From JACPDH01 sp041671505 (lineage in GTDB: Bacteria; Acidobacteriota; Thermoanaerobaculia; Gp7-AA8), in the NCBI GenBank assembly GCA_041671505.1, contig JBAZBK010000006.1, positions 182,264 to 246,263 of the forward strand: 64,000 bases of DNA. The letters run 5' to 3'. The position numbers and the translations under genes were made by a program. The notes under the pieces are model-generated. The model saw nothing but the letters and a program-made list of their open reading frames with translations, ran no database searches and had not been told where the DNA came from. Below are positions 45,512-56,801 of the stretch, piece by piece. The number at the start of each line of letters is the position of its first letter. The first letter of the stretch is position 1.

Positions 45512-45693
45512 CATCGATCTCCGAGTGCATCGATGGAGACGGCGTCCTCGCCTGGCTCGAAAGTCGGGTCATCGACTTAGATGGGCAGAAAGGCGCCCCG
45601 CGCCCTCCGAGGCCCGCGAAAGGCAGGGGGTGCGTTGTTACCAGCGAGGCGAACAACCTCACTGCGCGCCAACGAGGTATCCTCTTCTCATGA
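45508..45693 (+). CDS. small 61-residue protein coupled to both neighbours (uncertain)
   Basis: The frame starts at GTG 45508, inside the PHP-ATPase stop (GTGA), and ends with TGA 45691-45693, which overlaps the ATPase ATG (ATGA). This double coupling fills the 178-base gap exactly. The product (MTSISECIDGDGVLAWLE..., ending GILFS) has an acidic first half and a basic, Pro-rich middle (PRPPRPAKGRG). No family or ribosome site is evident. It could be a small accessory protein, or the frame may only carry ribosomes across the gap. Confidence 0.4.
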   Translation: MTSISECIDGDGVLAWLESRVIDLDGQKGAPRPPRPAKGRGCVVTSEANNLTARQRGILFS

Positions 45694-46772
45694 CGGCACT
45701 TCGACGGTTGACGGTCAAGGGGTTCAAGTCGATCCGTGCGCTCGAGGAGTTCGAGCTGCGAAAGCTCAACGTGCTCATCGGCCCGAACGGTGCCGGGAAG
45801 AGCAACTTCATTGGCTTGTTCCGAATGCTGGCAGAAACCGTCGAGCGGCGACTTCAGCTCTTCGTGCAGCAGGAGGATGGACCCGACGCGCTGCTCTTTG
45901 GCTCCCGGAAGGAAACCTCTAAGCTCGTTGCGGAGTTCTACTTCGGCCGCAACGGCTACCGGATCACCCTCGAGCCCGCGGGGCAGCGGCTGGTGTTTTC
46001 GCGCGAGCAGACCTGGTTCGAAGGCGACTTCGTGACTACGCCTCACTCGCTGGGAAGCGGCCACGAGGAGGCGAAACTCGGAGAGGTCGAGGACGACACG
46101 TTCTCGCGGTACGTTCTGCCGGCGATCAAGGGTTGGCGGGTCTTTCATTTCCACGATACGAGCCGCTCGGCGCCAATTCGCCAATCGCAGCCAGCGCGCG
46201 ACAATCTTTCGCTGAAGCCCGACGCGGCAAACCTGGCGCCGTTCCTCCGATTCCTTCGGGAGCGCCACACGGAGCACTTCGAACGAATCGTCGACGCGGT
46301 CCGGATTGTCGCTCCGTTCTTCCTCGACTTCGTCTACCGGAAGGACGCGAGTGACCAGGTCGAGCTCGAGTGGTTCGAAGTCGACCGTCCCGACACACCG
46401 GTCGGAGTCCGACAGCTTTCGGATGGCACGCTTCGATTCATCGCGCTGGCGACATTGCTCTTGCAACCGGAGCGGCTGCAGCCGGCGACGATTCTGATCG
46501 ACGAGCCGGAGCTGGGCTTGCACCCCGCCGCGATCGCAGCTCTGGGCGCCATGCTGCGGCAAGCAAGCGGAACGAAGCAGATCATCGTCTCGACGCAGTC
46601 TCCGCAGCTCATCAACGAGTTCGAGCCCGAAGACGTCATCGTGGTCGACCGCGTCAACGGCGAGTCGCTCTTCGGCCGTCTCGACCGGGAGCTTCTGAAA
46701 GAGTGGCTCGAAGACTATGCTCTGGCTGACCTCTGGAACATGAACGTTCTTGGAGGGAGGCCTCGCGGATGA
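45690..46772 (+). CDS. AAA family ATPase (AAA_21, OLD/PARIS-like)
   Basis: A 360-residue ABC-type ATPase of the RecF/OLD group. RLTVKGFKSIRALEEFEL leads into Walker A IGPNGAGKSN (about 30-39). LSDGTLRFIALATLLL is the signature region (about 242) and TILIDEPELGLHPAA is Walker B (about 267), then VSTQSPQLINEF as H/Q-loop region. There is no nuclease domain in this chain; the DUF4276 partner encoded next would supply it. Such ATPase plus nuclease pairs act as phage-sensing abortive systems. The stop overlaps the partner start by four bases. Confidence 0.88.
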   Translation: MTALRRLTVKGFKSIRALEEFELRKLNVLIGPNGAGKSNFIGLFRMLAETVERRLQLFVQQEDGPDALLFGSRKETSKLVAEFYFGRNGYRITLEPAGQRLVFSREQTWFEGDFVTTPHSLGSGHEEAKLGEVEDDTFSRYVLPAIKGWRVFHFHDTSRSAPIRQSQPARDNLSLKPDAANLAPFLRFLRERHTEHFERIVDAVRIVAPFFLDFVYRKDASDQVELEWFEVDRPDTPVGVRQLSDGTLRFIALATLLLQPERLQPATILIDEPELGLHPAAIAALGAMLRQASGTKQIIVSTQSPQLINEFEPEDVIVVDRVNGESLFGRLDRELLKEWLEDYALADLWNMNVLGGRPRG

Positions 46773-47458
46773 TCGACGTCATTGTCGTCTCCGAGGGGCA
46801 GACCGAGGAGCGCTTTGTTGAACGCTGTCTCGCGCCGTTCTTCGTCGAGCACGGCGTCCGACTCGAGCCGCGCCTGATCGCGACGTCACGTGTGGCAAAA
46901 GGAGGGGCCCTGTCACGCGAACGGGTTCTCAGGGCGTTACGAAATACCTTGCGCGAGCGCGGTACGACATACGTCACCACCTTCTTTGACCTCTACGGTC
47001 TGACCTCGGATTTTCCAGGTGTGCGTGAGTTCAGTGCTGTCCGCGATCCACTCGAAAGGGCGCGTCGGATCGAACAGGCGCTGCAATCTCAGGCGATCGA
47101 GGTTGCTGAGCGCCGCGAGGATCGCTTCTTCTCCCACATTCAACCGCATGAGTTTGAGGCGCTGGTCTTTTCCGATGTCGAATCGATCGTCGCAGTTCGA
47201 TCTGAGTGGAGGCCGTTCCTCGGCCAGTTGCAACGGGTGCGGGATGAGGCTTTGTCTCCTGAGCACATCAACGACGGTCCCGAGACCCACCCTTCGCAGA
47301 GACTTCAGAGGCTGTTGCGTCCGAAATTCGAGAAGGTGCTCGATGGAATCCGGATCGTCGAGAGAATCGGAGTCGACGGACTCCGAAGCCAATGCAAACA
47401 CTTCGACGCGTGGGTCTCGCATATCGAAGCGCTGACGCCGCTGAGCGGGGGAGGCTGA
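46769..47458 (+). CDS. DUF4276 family, TOPRIM-like partner of the ATPase
   Basis: A 229-residue protein. The N-terminus IDVIVVSEGQTEERFVERC matches the TOPRIM-like first strand with its Glu, and TTFFDLYGLTSDFPG supplies the acidic second motif (an incomplete DxD, here DLY). The later FSHIQPHEFEALVFSD motif is typical of DUF4276. OLD and AriB effectors carry the same fold and cleave nucleic acid when released by their ATPase, which makes a nuclease role plausible but not proven. It ends four bases before hsdR. Confidence 0.8.
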   Translation: MIDVIVVSEGQTEERFVERCLAPFFVEHGVRLEPRLIATSRVAKGGALSRERVLRALRNTLRERGTTYVTTFFDLYGLTSDFPGVREFSAVRDPLERARRIEQALQSQAIEVAERREDRFFSHIQPHEFEALVFSDVESIVAVRSEWRPFLGQLQRVRDEALSPEHINDGPETHPSQRLQRLLRPKFEKVLDGIRIVERIGVDGLRSQCKHFDAWVSHIEALTPLSGGG

Positions 47459-47462
47459 GGCG

Positions 47463-50636
<3,174 letters not shown>

Positions 50637-50740
50637 AGTCGATTGTTCGCCTCACGCGAGGCGGAACGCGCGGGCAAACAGGAGAGTATTGGTCGTCGGA
50701 ACAACTCGTGCTTTGGTAGGTATCTTAGAGGGGTTCGAAA

Positions 50741-51505
50741 ATGCCAGTGATGGGTGATCCAGTCGATGTATTCGCCAGCATCGACCTGCTGTTTCCCGGG
50801 CGCAAACATAACGTCATCGATCTGTGCGAGCTACGTTTACGAACGTACACGCGAGAAGGAAAGCAACGAACGGCAAGGGGCCTTCTTCGGCGTGGCGACA
50901 TCATTCGTGGCGAGCGTGTTGTCTTGAAGCCGCTGGATTCAGAACGAAGCTATGACGGCTCGCAGCTTGGTCACGCGATTACGGCCCAGATCAACAGCAA
51001 CTATTGGTTGATCGCATTCTGGGAACGCTTGCTCGAGAATGCCATGCACTCCGAATTGGCGCGCGAGATGGTCAGAGCGTTCGTGCTTCAGTGTGGACTC
51101 GTCGTGGTGGAGAGCCTGTACGACCAGAAGCGGATGGTAGACCACACCTATATTTCTGGACAAGGCCTAATGAATATTTCGGATTTCTATCGAAAAGCCT
51201 TCAATTGGACCCAGGTCTTCAAATTGATGAGATTGAAGCACCGAGAGACGCTGAGAGAAAGGGTGGCGCGTAACCCGGACTACAAGAAGCTACATGGCTG
51301 CACAGATGCGGACGTCATCGCTGCGCTGCCGGAGGTCAACTTGGTCCTGTCGGAATCGGGGCTCGATCAGTTGGTGAATCGACCCGAGAAGAATAACGCG
51401 AGGAACATTCTGGTGACGTTGACGCTGATGTGCAGCTCTTGGCGCAACAACCAGAAACTTCGGAAGGGCCTCATGAAGGCGCTGCTTCGACCCAAGATGG
51501 TCTGA
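50741..51505 (+). CDS. unknown 254-residue protein downstream of hsdR
   Basis: A predicted soluble protein, largely helical in its second half (DFYRKAFNWTQVFKLMRLKH and a basic end GLMKALLRPKMV). ATG 50741 follows GAGGGG; ATG 50750 is alternative. No known motif is visible. GC and codon use are clearly lower than in core genes, as for the next gene. With the membrane protein 13 bases downstream it looks like a two-gene unit inside the defence island; a soluble sensor plus membrane effector is one possible reading. Confidence 0.7.
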   Translation: MPVMGDPVDVFASIDLLFPGRKHNVIDLCELRLRTYTREGKQRTARGLLRRGDIIRGERVVLKPLDSERSYDGSQLGHAITAQINSNYWLIAFWERLLENAMHSELAREMVRAFVLQCGLVVVESLYDQKRMVDHTYISGQGLMNISDFYRKAFNWTQVFKLMRLKHRETLRERVARNPDYKKLHGCTDADVIAALPEVNLVLSESGLDQLVNRPEKNNARNILVTLTLMCSSWRNNQKLRKGLMKALLRPKMV

Positions 51506-51518
51506 TGAGGTGGAACCC

Positions 51519-51869
51519 ATGAATGTTTCAGCTGAACAAGTGTCACTCTCAAAGCACCTGATGCTCTTCCTAGTGGCGAGCTTCGCCTTTTCGATGAAGG
51601 AGCTCCTCACGACTCCGTCGCTGGCTGTGGTTCTAATCCTGTTCGTTGCACTTTCGGCCGCGATACTCAGTTTTTGGTGGGGGTACTTGGCAATCTTCGA
51701 ATTGTTGGATCTCGAATGCACGAATCCGACGCAGGACAATTCGGCACCCATTCCCGAAAAAGTGAGGGGGTGGCTGCGTTCTCAGTTCTTCGCAACGATG
51801 TTTTCGCTGTCATTCGTCTTGCTCAGCATCGGTGTTCGTCTTTGGCAGTCGGTTGGCAGCAAGAGCTAA
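51519..51869 (+). CDS. small membrane protein, likely partner of the preceding gene
   Basis: A 116-residue protein with three hydrophobic segments (about residues 12-28, 34-60 and 88-110) and a short hydrophilic loop (LECTNPTQDNSAPIPEK). ATG 51519 follows GATGAGGTGG; an in-frame GTG at 51510 is less likely. No family recognised. Size and topology fit small membrane effectors of abortive-infection systems, but that is inference from context only. Confidence 0.68.
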   Translation: MNVSAEQVSLSKHLMLFLVASFAFSMKELLTTPSLAVVLILFVALSAAILSFWWGYLAIFELLDLECTNPTQDNSAPIPEKVRGWLRSQFFATMFSLSFVLLSIGVRLWQSVGSKS

Positions 51870-51908
51870 GCGGGGAAGCTTCCGGGGGCACACCTCAAGA
51901 TCTTACTA

Positions 51909-52154
51909 GAGTTGACGCGGTTTCGTGGACACCTCAACATTGGGGAGAGCCACGATGCCAAGATCACACAAAGCATACCCGGAAGAGTTCAAGCAGAAGC
52001 TGATTGCCCTCGTTCGACGAGGACGTACCCCGGAGGAGTTGTCGCGGGAGTTCGAGCCTTCGGCGCAGGCGATTCGAAACTGGGTCGTTCAATCGGAACG
52101 CGACGCGGGGGCGCGTCATAACGGTCTGACGACAGGCGAACGCGAGGAGCATCG
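51909..52154 (+). mobile_element. truncated IS3-type element, left end
   Basis: From GAGTTGACGCGGTTTCGTGG at 51909, the sequence is almost identical to 63808-64000 (one difference seen in the overlap, GCATACC against GTATACC). The terminal GTGGACACC pattern is that of IS3-family ends. The copy stops inside orfA where the 52155 repeat begins. Confidence 0.85.
51955..52154 (+). pseudogene. IS3-type transposase OrfA fragment
   Basis: MPRSHKAYPEEFKQKLIAL opens a helix-turn-helix OrfA (GRTPEELSREFEPSAQAIRNW), followed by the usual RDAGARHNGLTTGEREE. The reading frame then enters the palindromic repeat and ends at 52182. No OrfB follows, so the element cannot move by itself. Confidence 0.85.
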
Positions 52155-52216
52155 GGGGTCAGGCCTCGAAACTGTACTTTAGCGTCGTCTAAACTACAGA
52201 TTCGAGGCCTGACCCC
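52155..52216. repeat. GGGGTCAGG palindrome unit 1 (REP-like)
   Basis: GGGGTCAGGCCTCGAA (52155-52170) and TTCGAGGCCTGACCCC (52201-52216) are perfect 16-base arms around 30 bases beginning ACTGTACTTTAGCG. It joins directly to the IS fragment. The same arms recur at 55130, 55162, 55206, 56474, 56520, 58756, 58815 and, in variant form, elsewhere. Confidence 0.85.
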
Positions 52217-52267
52217 AACTGCCCCATTTCTGTTTGAAACGGAAATCAGAAGCTCCGCCCCCGTCGC

Positions 52268-52429
52268 CTAATCCTTCCCTCCCGTTTCCGGCGACACGAT
52301 CGTCACGTGCTGTGTCTCGTCGTTCGTGATGCTCGCGAACGCCCAGTAGCGCGTTGTCGGGTCGAGCGGTTCGATCTCCACGCGGAGCCGGTGGTACAGG
52401 GCCGCTTCCGGAAAGCAGCTGGGGTCAGA
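52268..52429 (-). pseudogene. C-terminal remnant of an exported protein gene
   Basis: Read on the minus strand, 52429 down to TAG 52270-52268 gives about 53 codons ending LRVEIEPLDPTTRYWAFAS, then ITNDETQHVTIVSPETGGKD. The composition and the ...YWAF...TNDETQHVT ending look like the C-terminus of a secreted protein. The upstream part is cut where a GGGGTCAG repeat lies (52421). Only this stub remains. Confidence 0.5.
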
Positions 52430-52700
52430 GCCGGACTATTGACTTTAGGCGGCGGGGGAGCGGGCGAACCGCGGGGTCAGGCCTCGAATCCATGCTTGGG
52501 AGAAGCCGGTGGGGTCAGATCGGAAAAATGAAAAATTTGCGACGTCTCGAGCTGTCGAGTCGAGTTCTGGCCCAGCTGGCGGGCGAGTGTTGCGGATGCA
52601 TAGGCGTGGCATTCAGGCTGAATACTTCAGGAGGACGGGGTCACACCTAAAGTATAAAGTTTAGGCCAACCGCTGAATTTTGTACTTTAGGTGCGACCCT
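52421..52700. repeat. cluster of degenerate GGGGTCA repeats
   Basis: GGGGTCAGAGCCGGACTATT at 52421, GGGGTCAGGCCTCGAA at 52473, GGGGTCAGATCGG at 52511, and an inverted pair GGGGTCACACCTAAAGTA (52637-52654) with TACTTTAGGTGCGACCCT (52683-52700). The 657-base gap 52217-52873 holds these, the remnant gene and nothing else recognisable. Confidence 0.75.
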
Positions 52701-52873
52701 CAGACGACCCTCAGACGGGTGGGCGAGCATTAGGCGTCCTGGTGCAGCCATGGTCGTTTGCGCTCCGCGCGACCTCGTCTACCCGGAACCCCGCCGCAAA
52801 CGGACGGCCCCCCGCTCCGAACGGTACGATCCTTTGTTGGACACGTGTTACTGAAAAGCAAAGCGCTGGGCCC

Positions 52874-54892
52874 TCAGATGCCAATTGAAAAGACGTCAAT
52901 GCTGCCCCCGAGATCGTGCTCGTCGAGTTCGTGAATCACCTTCCAGAAATCGCGGTAGTAGATCCATAGGTACTCCGCCGCGCTCACCCAGCGGGCATCG
53001 GACGAGGCGTCCATCATCTGATCGGCGTCGACCACCAAAAGCGGCCGGCTCGCCTGACTCAAATCCACGCCCATGCCCGAGTGTGACTGCGCATTCTCGT
53101 TGAGGTTGCAGGCGTGGCCAAACTCGTGCGCCTCGATATAGTTGGAATCATCCGCCAGCGAAGCGCGCCAATAAGCGATGCGCTCCGAAGTCCCGCCGAC
53201 CGCATCCAGTCCGCCCGGCCAGCCGTAACCACGGGCGTGGTCACACGCCTCGCGAGCGACGATGCCGCAATAGATTGCGTTGTCGTCGCCGATGGCTTGA
53301 GCTTGCCCTTCCATCAAGTCGAAGAGATCACGACTAAATGGGTTGACGTTCCACCACGAGTCGGGATCGTTAAAGTCGAGGTCGGTCTCGAGGATGTACT
53401 GGCCTTTGACGTTAAGCCCGTCAATGCCGTCCACCGGAAGGATGGCTGCCAGCTTGTCCAGTGACGCCTGCACGTCGGCATTGCTCGGCTGGCGGCCATC
53501 CTTGTCGACGACACGGATCACGCGCAGGTTGAACTTCGCGGGCGGATGCAGCGGTAGGTCGAGAGAGGCGTTCACTGGCGACCACATCGCATGAGGGTCG
53601 GACGGGAAGATCTCGATCGCAGCGTTGAGGCGATCGCCTTGCAGCCACTGCGGCTCGATGACGAAGTTCACCGAAAGTGGCAGCGACGCGCGGCTGGCAC
53701 GAGAATCACGCGTTGCCACAGACGGCTCCAGCGCCAGCATACGATGGCCAGCAATCGTCAGCGCGCCCGAGACCTCCATCAGCCGACCGCTGTTGAAATC
53801 GGATGGCAACCCCGAATCAAGGTACACGCGCACGATCGTCCGCTTGCGCTGTAGCAGCGGAATGAGGTGGCATTGGGAAGGATCGTCGAACGAATACTCC
53901 TGAATCGACTGCACCGCCTCAACGCCGACCACCGTCACCTGAGTGGGCAACCGCAGATGTACCTTCACCTCGAGGATCGCTTCGCCGCAGGCGTTGGTCG
54001 CACACAGCCGCAGGCGCTGGTCGATGCCATCTGTCGCCAGAGGTGTGTAGGTGTACTCGCCGACGGGCGCTTGGCTCTCGTGGATGATTGGGGCGTCTAT
54101 TCGAGTGGGGCGGATGATGCGGATGTTGGTGGCATTCCACACCTGCCATGTCAGGCGAACCACCTGGCCCGGTTGGATCACTACCTCGCCTGAGTCGTTT
54201 ACACGGAACGCCTCCACCTCCGGCCGCGTCCCTGCGAACTGGTTGCTCACCGTCTCGGCCGGATGGTCGATTGGCGGCGTGAGGGGCGCATTCATCAAGG
54301 CTTCCAACATCGAGGACTGGCGCACCCTGGGAGCCAGATCCACGGGCGGTGCGTGCTGGCTCGCATATTCGCGGATCGCGCGGTTCAGCCATTTCACATA
54401 CTTTATCCATTGGCTCTGAACCGCTTGCTTCAGGAAACCCACCGGTCCGCGCCTCGCGCCTTCGGGCACTACGAGCGCGAAAACCACCTCGCCGCCGGCC
54501 ACCTGCACGCTGGGGGCGGCGAAGGGACGCCAGCGGCGCCCGGGCATCGGCATCAGCACTGGGTCCGACAACGAAGGCGCCTCAGCGCAGCGAATCATCA
54601 ATGCCGAACCGGCACAGCAAGCCGCAGGCGATAGCGCAAGAATTGTGTCGGAGTATGCCACTTGCGACGGTGGTGCCTTGGCCACCGCTTGGCTGCGAAT
54701 GGCGTCAAAGGCGGCCAGCGTCGCGTTGATGACCTGGGGCGCCAAATGGGCCTGTGTCGCTCGTTGCTTGATTTCGACGCGCGCCTGGTCGAGGCATCGG
54801 CCCAGTAACTCCATCCAACGGGCTGGGGTGTGCCGATCGCTGGGCAGCAAATTTGCCGAGAGCAGAGTCCGCAGCAAGTGACTGTTTGGCAT
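52874..54892 (-). CDS. large protein with a zinc-protease HExxH motif
   Basis: A 672-residue protein with no signal peptide. The first 200 residues are Ala-rich and helical. The middle (about 230-330) looks like an Ig-like or Big domain (VIQPGQVVRLTWQVWNATNIRII, then GIDQRLRLCATNACG). The C-terminal third is a metallopeptidase-like domain with YIEAHEFGHACNLNENAQSH (HExxH at about 589-593). A zinc protease is likely from the motif; cytoplasmic location without a secretion signal is odd and may mean delivery by another route or an internal target. Repeats flank the gene on both sides, and codon use differs from core genes. Confidence 0.75.
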   Translation of the reverse strand: MPNSHLLRTLLSANLLPSDRHTPARWMELLGRCLDQARVEIKQRATQAHLAPQVINATLAAFDAIRSQAVAKAPPSQVAYSDTILALSPAACCAGSALMIRCAEAPSLSDPVLMPMPGRRWRPFAAPSVQVAGGEVVFALVVPEGARRGPVGFLKQAVQSQWIKYVKWLNRAIREYASQHAPPVDLAPRVRQSSMLEALMNAPLTPPIDHPAETVSNQFAGTRPEVEAFRVNDSGEVVIQPGQVVRLTWQVWNATNIRIIRPTRIDAPIIHESQAPVGEYTYTPLATDGIDQRLRLCATNACGEAILEVKVHLRLPTQVTVVGVEAVQSIQEYSFDDPSQCHLIPLLQRKRTIVRVYLDSGLPSDFNSGRLMEVSGALTIAGHRMLALEPSVATRDSRASRASLPLSVNFVIEPQWLQGDRLNAAIEIFPSDPHAMWSPVNASLDLPLHPPAKFNLRVIRVVDKDGRQPSNADVQASLDKLAAILPVDGIDGLNVKGQYILETDLDFNDPDSWWNVNPFSRDLFDLMEGQAQAIGDDNAIYCGIVAREACDHARGYGWPGGLDAVGGTSERIAYWRASLADDSNYIEAHEFGHACNLNENAQSHSGMGVDLSQASRPLLVVDADQMMDASSDARWVSAAEYLWIYYRDFWKVIHELDEHDLGGSIDVFSIGI

Positions 54893-55129
54893 TGCCTACC
54901 TCCTGAACGCCCAACATGGGTCTAAACCCTAGCCACCAGGATGATTGATACCCGTCGCACCCAAGTACTCCGTTCACCTCTGGGGATAGGGAAGAGCATT
55001 CTCTTTGCTTCACGAAACGCCGGACTTCGAGATTCGTGGTCCCGTTTCGGTGCGCACCGACAATTTTGGAGCGAACTTCGAGGAAAGTACAGACGAGTTG
55101 GGGGGGGGCTACCATCGGATTTTGCGTCG

Positions 55130-55221
55130 GGGGTCAGGCCTCGAACCTGTACTTTACATCGGGGGTCAGGCCTCGAAACTGTACTCTAGCGGGACCCAGT
55201 ATAGAGTCGAGACCTGACCCC
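55130..55221. repeat. GGGGTCAGG palindrome unit 2, doubled left arm
   Basis: Left arms at 55130-55145 and 55162-55177 face one right arm, GTCGAGACCTGACCCC, at 55206-55221. The spacer again starts CTGTACT. The rest of the 508-base gap 54893-55400 shows no gene. Confidence 0.85.
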
Positions 55222-55337
55222 GCTCGTGACCCCGCGCGCGCGCCGTGACCCTGGGGTTCGTTCGATCCAAGGTTTCGAAACGAGATCGCTAACTTCCCTT
55301 CGCCAGCGCCACCGCATCCGGTCCCGCCGCGAATCGA

Positions 55338-55353
55338 GGGGTCAGGTCTCGAA
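55338..55353. repeat. solitary GGGGTCAGG arm
   Basis: GGGGTCAGGTCTCGAA, followed by ACTGAATTTT, without a matching right arm nearby. It lies about 48 bases from the end of the nucleotidyltransferase-like gene. Confidence 0.7.
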
Positions 55354-55400
55354 ACTGAATTTTGGTGGAAGCTCGAAGCCCTGCCCCTGGCCGCTCAGCC

Positions 55401-56213
55401 TCAGTGGGTGACGATCCTCGGGAAGGCGCCTCGGATTGATCCCCGGCGAAAGGTGATGACTCCGGATGCCAGCGCGACGCGAAGAGCGGCGGCATCCCCG
55501 CGAAATAGGCCGCCGCCTGCCATCACGCACGATCCAACCTGATCCGAAGGGAGAACATTCAGCGATTCGCGCGCTGCCTGCACGATCGCTCTCCAACGGG
55601 TAGAGAGCGCCAGCACGTCGGGAGCAGTCCCCTCGAAATCAAGTCCGAGCAGCTCGTCCGCGCTGTAGCGGGCTGTTCGGGAGGCGTGCTCCACGATCGC
55701 GGCGGGAGAAAAGCCGAGGTCTTTGGCGCAGGCAGCCCATGCGAGAAGCCCCAGGGGTTGCACGGCGTCGTTGCAGTGAATCACGTCGACCCAGTCGCGC
55801 GGCTCCACGCGACCGACGAGCGCCAGCACTTTGTTCGTGGCGAGATCGAACGGATGGAGCGTGACACCGAGCTCGGGATGCTCCACCAGCGGGAAGAAGC
55901 GGTACGCGCTGTCGTGCGTCCATTCGAGGAGCACGGAATCGGCGTCGCGTCTGACGACCGCCTGCACGAATCCGGGCCGCTCGTTGATCGCGTCCGCGAC
56001 ATAACCCGCCGCGAACAGCGCGACGCGATCGGCAGTCCAGCTCGATGCGAGCGCCTCACGCGTGTCGTGAAAGAGATCGATGTCGCGCGAGATGCGCGCC
56101 CCGGCGGTGAGCTCGTTGAGCGCCACGCCTCCGGCGACGTAGCTCTCGCCCGAAGCGACTCGCTGTCGCGCTAAGACGAGGCAGACGTCGCGCTGGAACG
56201 CAGTGAGAGCCAT
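55401..56213 (-). CDS. nucleotidyltransferase AbiEii-like toxin
   Basis: A 270-residue protein of the AbiEii/MenA-type nucleotidyltransferase fold. Visible features are YVAGGVALNELTAGARISRDIDLFHD, with the GG and DxD (RDIDLF) metal motif near residue 45, and the DLATNKVLALVGRVEPRDWVDV segment typical of the family. AbiEii toxins modify tRNA or other targets and give phage abortive infection. I start at ATG 56213. The 43-base overlap with the upstream small gene supports a toxin-antitoxin operon. Confidence 0.85.
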   Translation of the reverse strand: MALTAFQRDVCLVLARQRVASGESYVAGGVALNELTAGARISRDIDLFHDTREALASSWTADRVALFAAGYVADAINERPGFVQAVVRRDADSVLLEWTHDSAYRFFPLVEHPELGVTLHPFDLATNKVLALVGRVEPRDWVDVIHCNDAVQPLGLLAWAACAKDLGFSPAAIVEHASRTARYSADELLGLDFEGTAPDVLALSTRWRAIVQAARESLNVLPSDQVGSCVMAGGGLFRGDAAALRVALASGVITFRRGSIRGAFPRIVTH

Positions 56214-56395
56214 CGTTCGATCTCCGCGGCGCGACGATACGCCGGAACGTCTCCGTACCGCCGGATCCACTCGAGCACCCGTGCGATCTCTTTCGCGCTC
56301 GACGGGTAATAGTCGATCCGAAGGAACCAGAGGCATCGGCTCCTGTAGTCGTCGACGAGCGACCGGACGGCAGTGTCGAGATCGAAAGCGTCCAT
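56171..56395 (-). CDS. small antitoxin-like partner of the AbiEii-type protein
   Basis: A 74-residue, mostly helical protein (MDAFDLDTAVRSLVDDYRSR, then SSAKEIARVLEWIRRYGDV and AAEIERWLSL). It overlaps the start of the nucleotidyltransferase gene. ATG 56395 is chosen; an in-frame ATG at 56434 would add 13 residues. No classic AbiEi winged helix is present, so the antitoxin role is inferred from position only. Confidence 0.65.
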   Translation of the reverse strand: MDAFDLDTAVRSLVDDYRSRCLWFLRIDYYPSSAKEIARVLEWIRRYGDVPAYRRAAEIERWLSLRSSATSASS

Positions 56396-56473
56396 CGTGT
56401 GATCACGGTAGCAGGGACGAACCGCGGTGAGCAAGTTTCGACTCGATTGGGCGGCGGGGGGCGGCGGGGCGGC

Positions 56474-56535
56474 GGGGTCAGGCCTCGAAACTGTACTTTA
56501 GCGCTTTCCAAACTAGTGATTCGAGGCCTGACCCC
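56474..56535. repeat. GGGGTCAGG palindrome unit 3
   Basis: Perfect arms GGGGTCAGGCCTCGAA (56474-56489) and TTCGAGGCCTGACCCC (56520-56535), the same as unit 1, followed by AACTGCC as in unit 1. Both copies are 62 bases with a 30-base spacer. A weaker GGGGTCAC/GCGACCCT pair lies at about 56647-56695. The 367-base gap 56435-56801 shows no gene. Confidence 0.85.
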
Positions 56536-56801
56536 AACTGCCAACTGCCGTTGTGCACCGGTGGCGAGCGCCGAAGAATGAGGATTTTGCGACCAGCTCT
56601 GGCACAAGGCCTCGTGATTCCAGGTTGATCACCTCGAATTCGATTCGGGGTCACGGTGATAGCGCGCCCAAACGTCATATTTCGGCTGCGACCCTCGAGA
56701 CGTTCAACGATTCCTGGAATTCCGGTCGGAAGGAGCTTTGAGGTAAACGATACTTCGGTACTGTCGGGTAGGGAATCCCTTGTTCCAGACACTCCTCCAG
56801 C

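Noticed and set aside
52155..52216. Rho-independent terminator
   Set aside because: The palindrome has a 30-base spacer, no T tract, and recurs with the same arms in many places irrespective of gene ends.
54941..55248. Several short frames in the repeat gap
   Set aside because: They read through repeated GGGGTCA arms, share the same peptide by repetition, and have no start signals.
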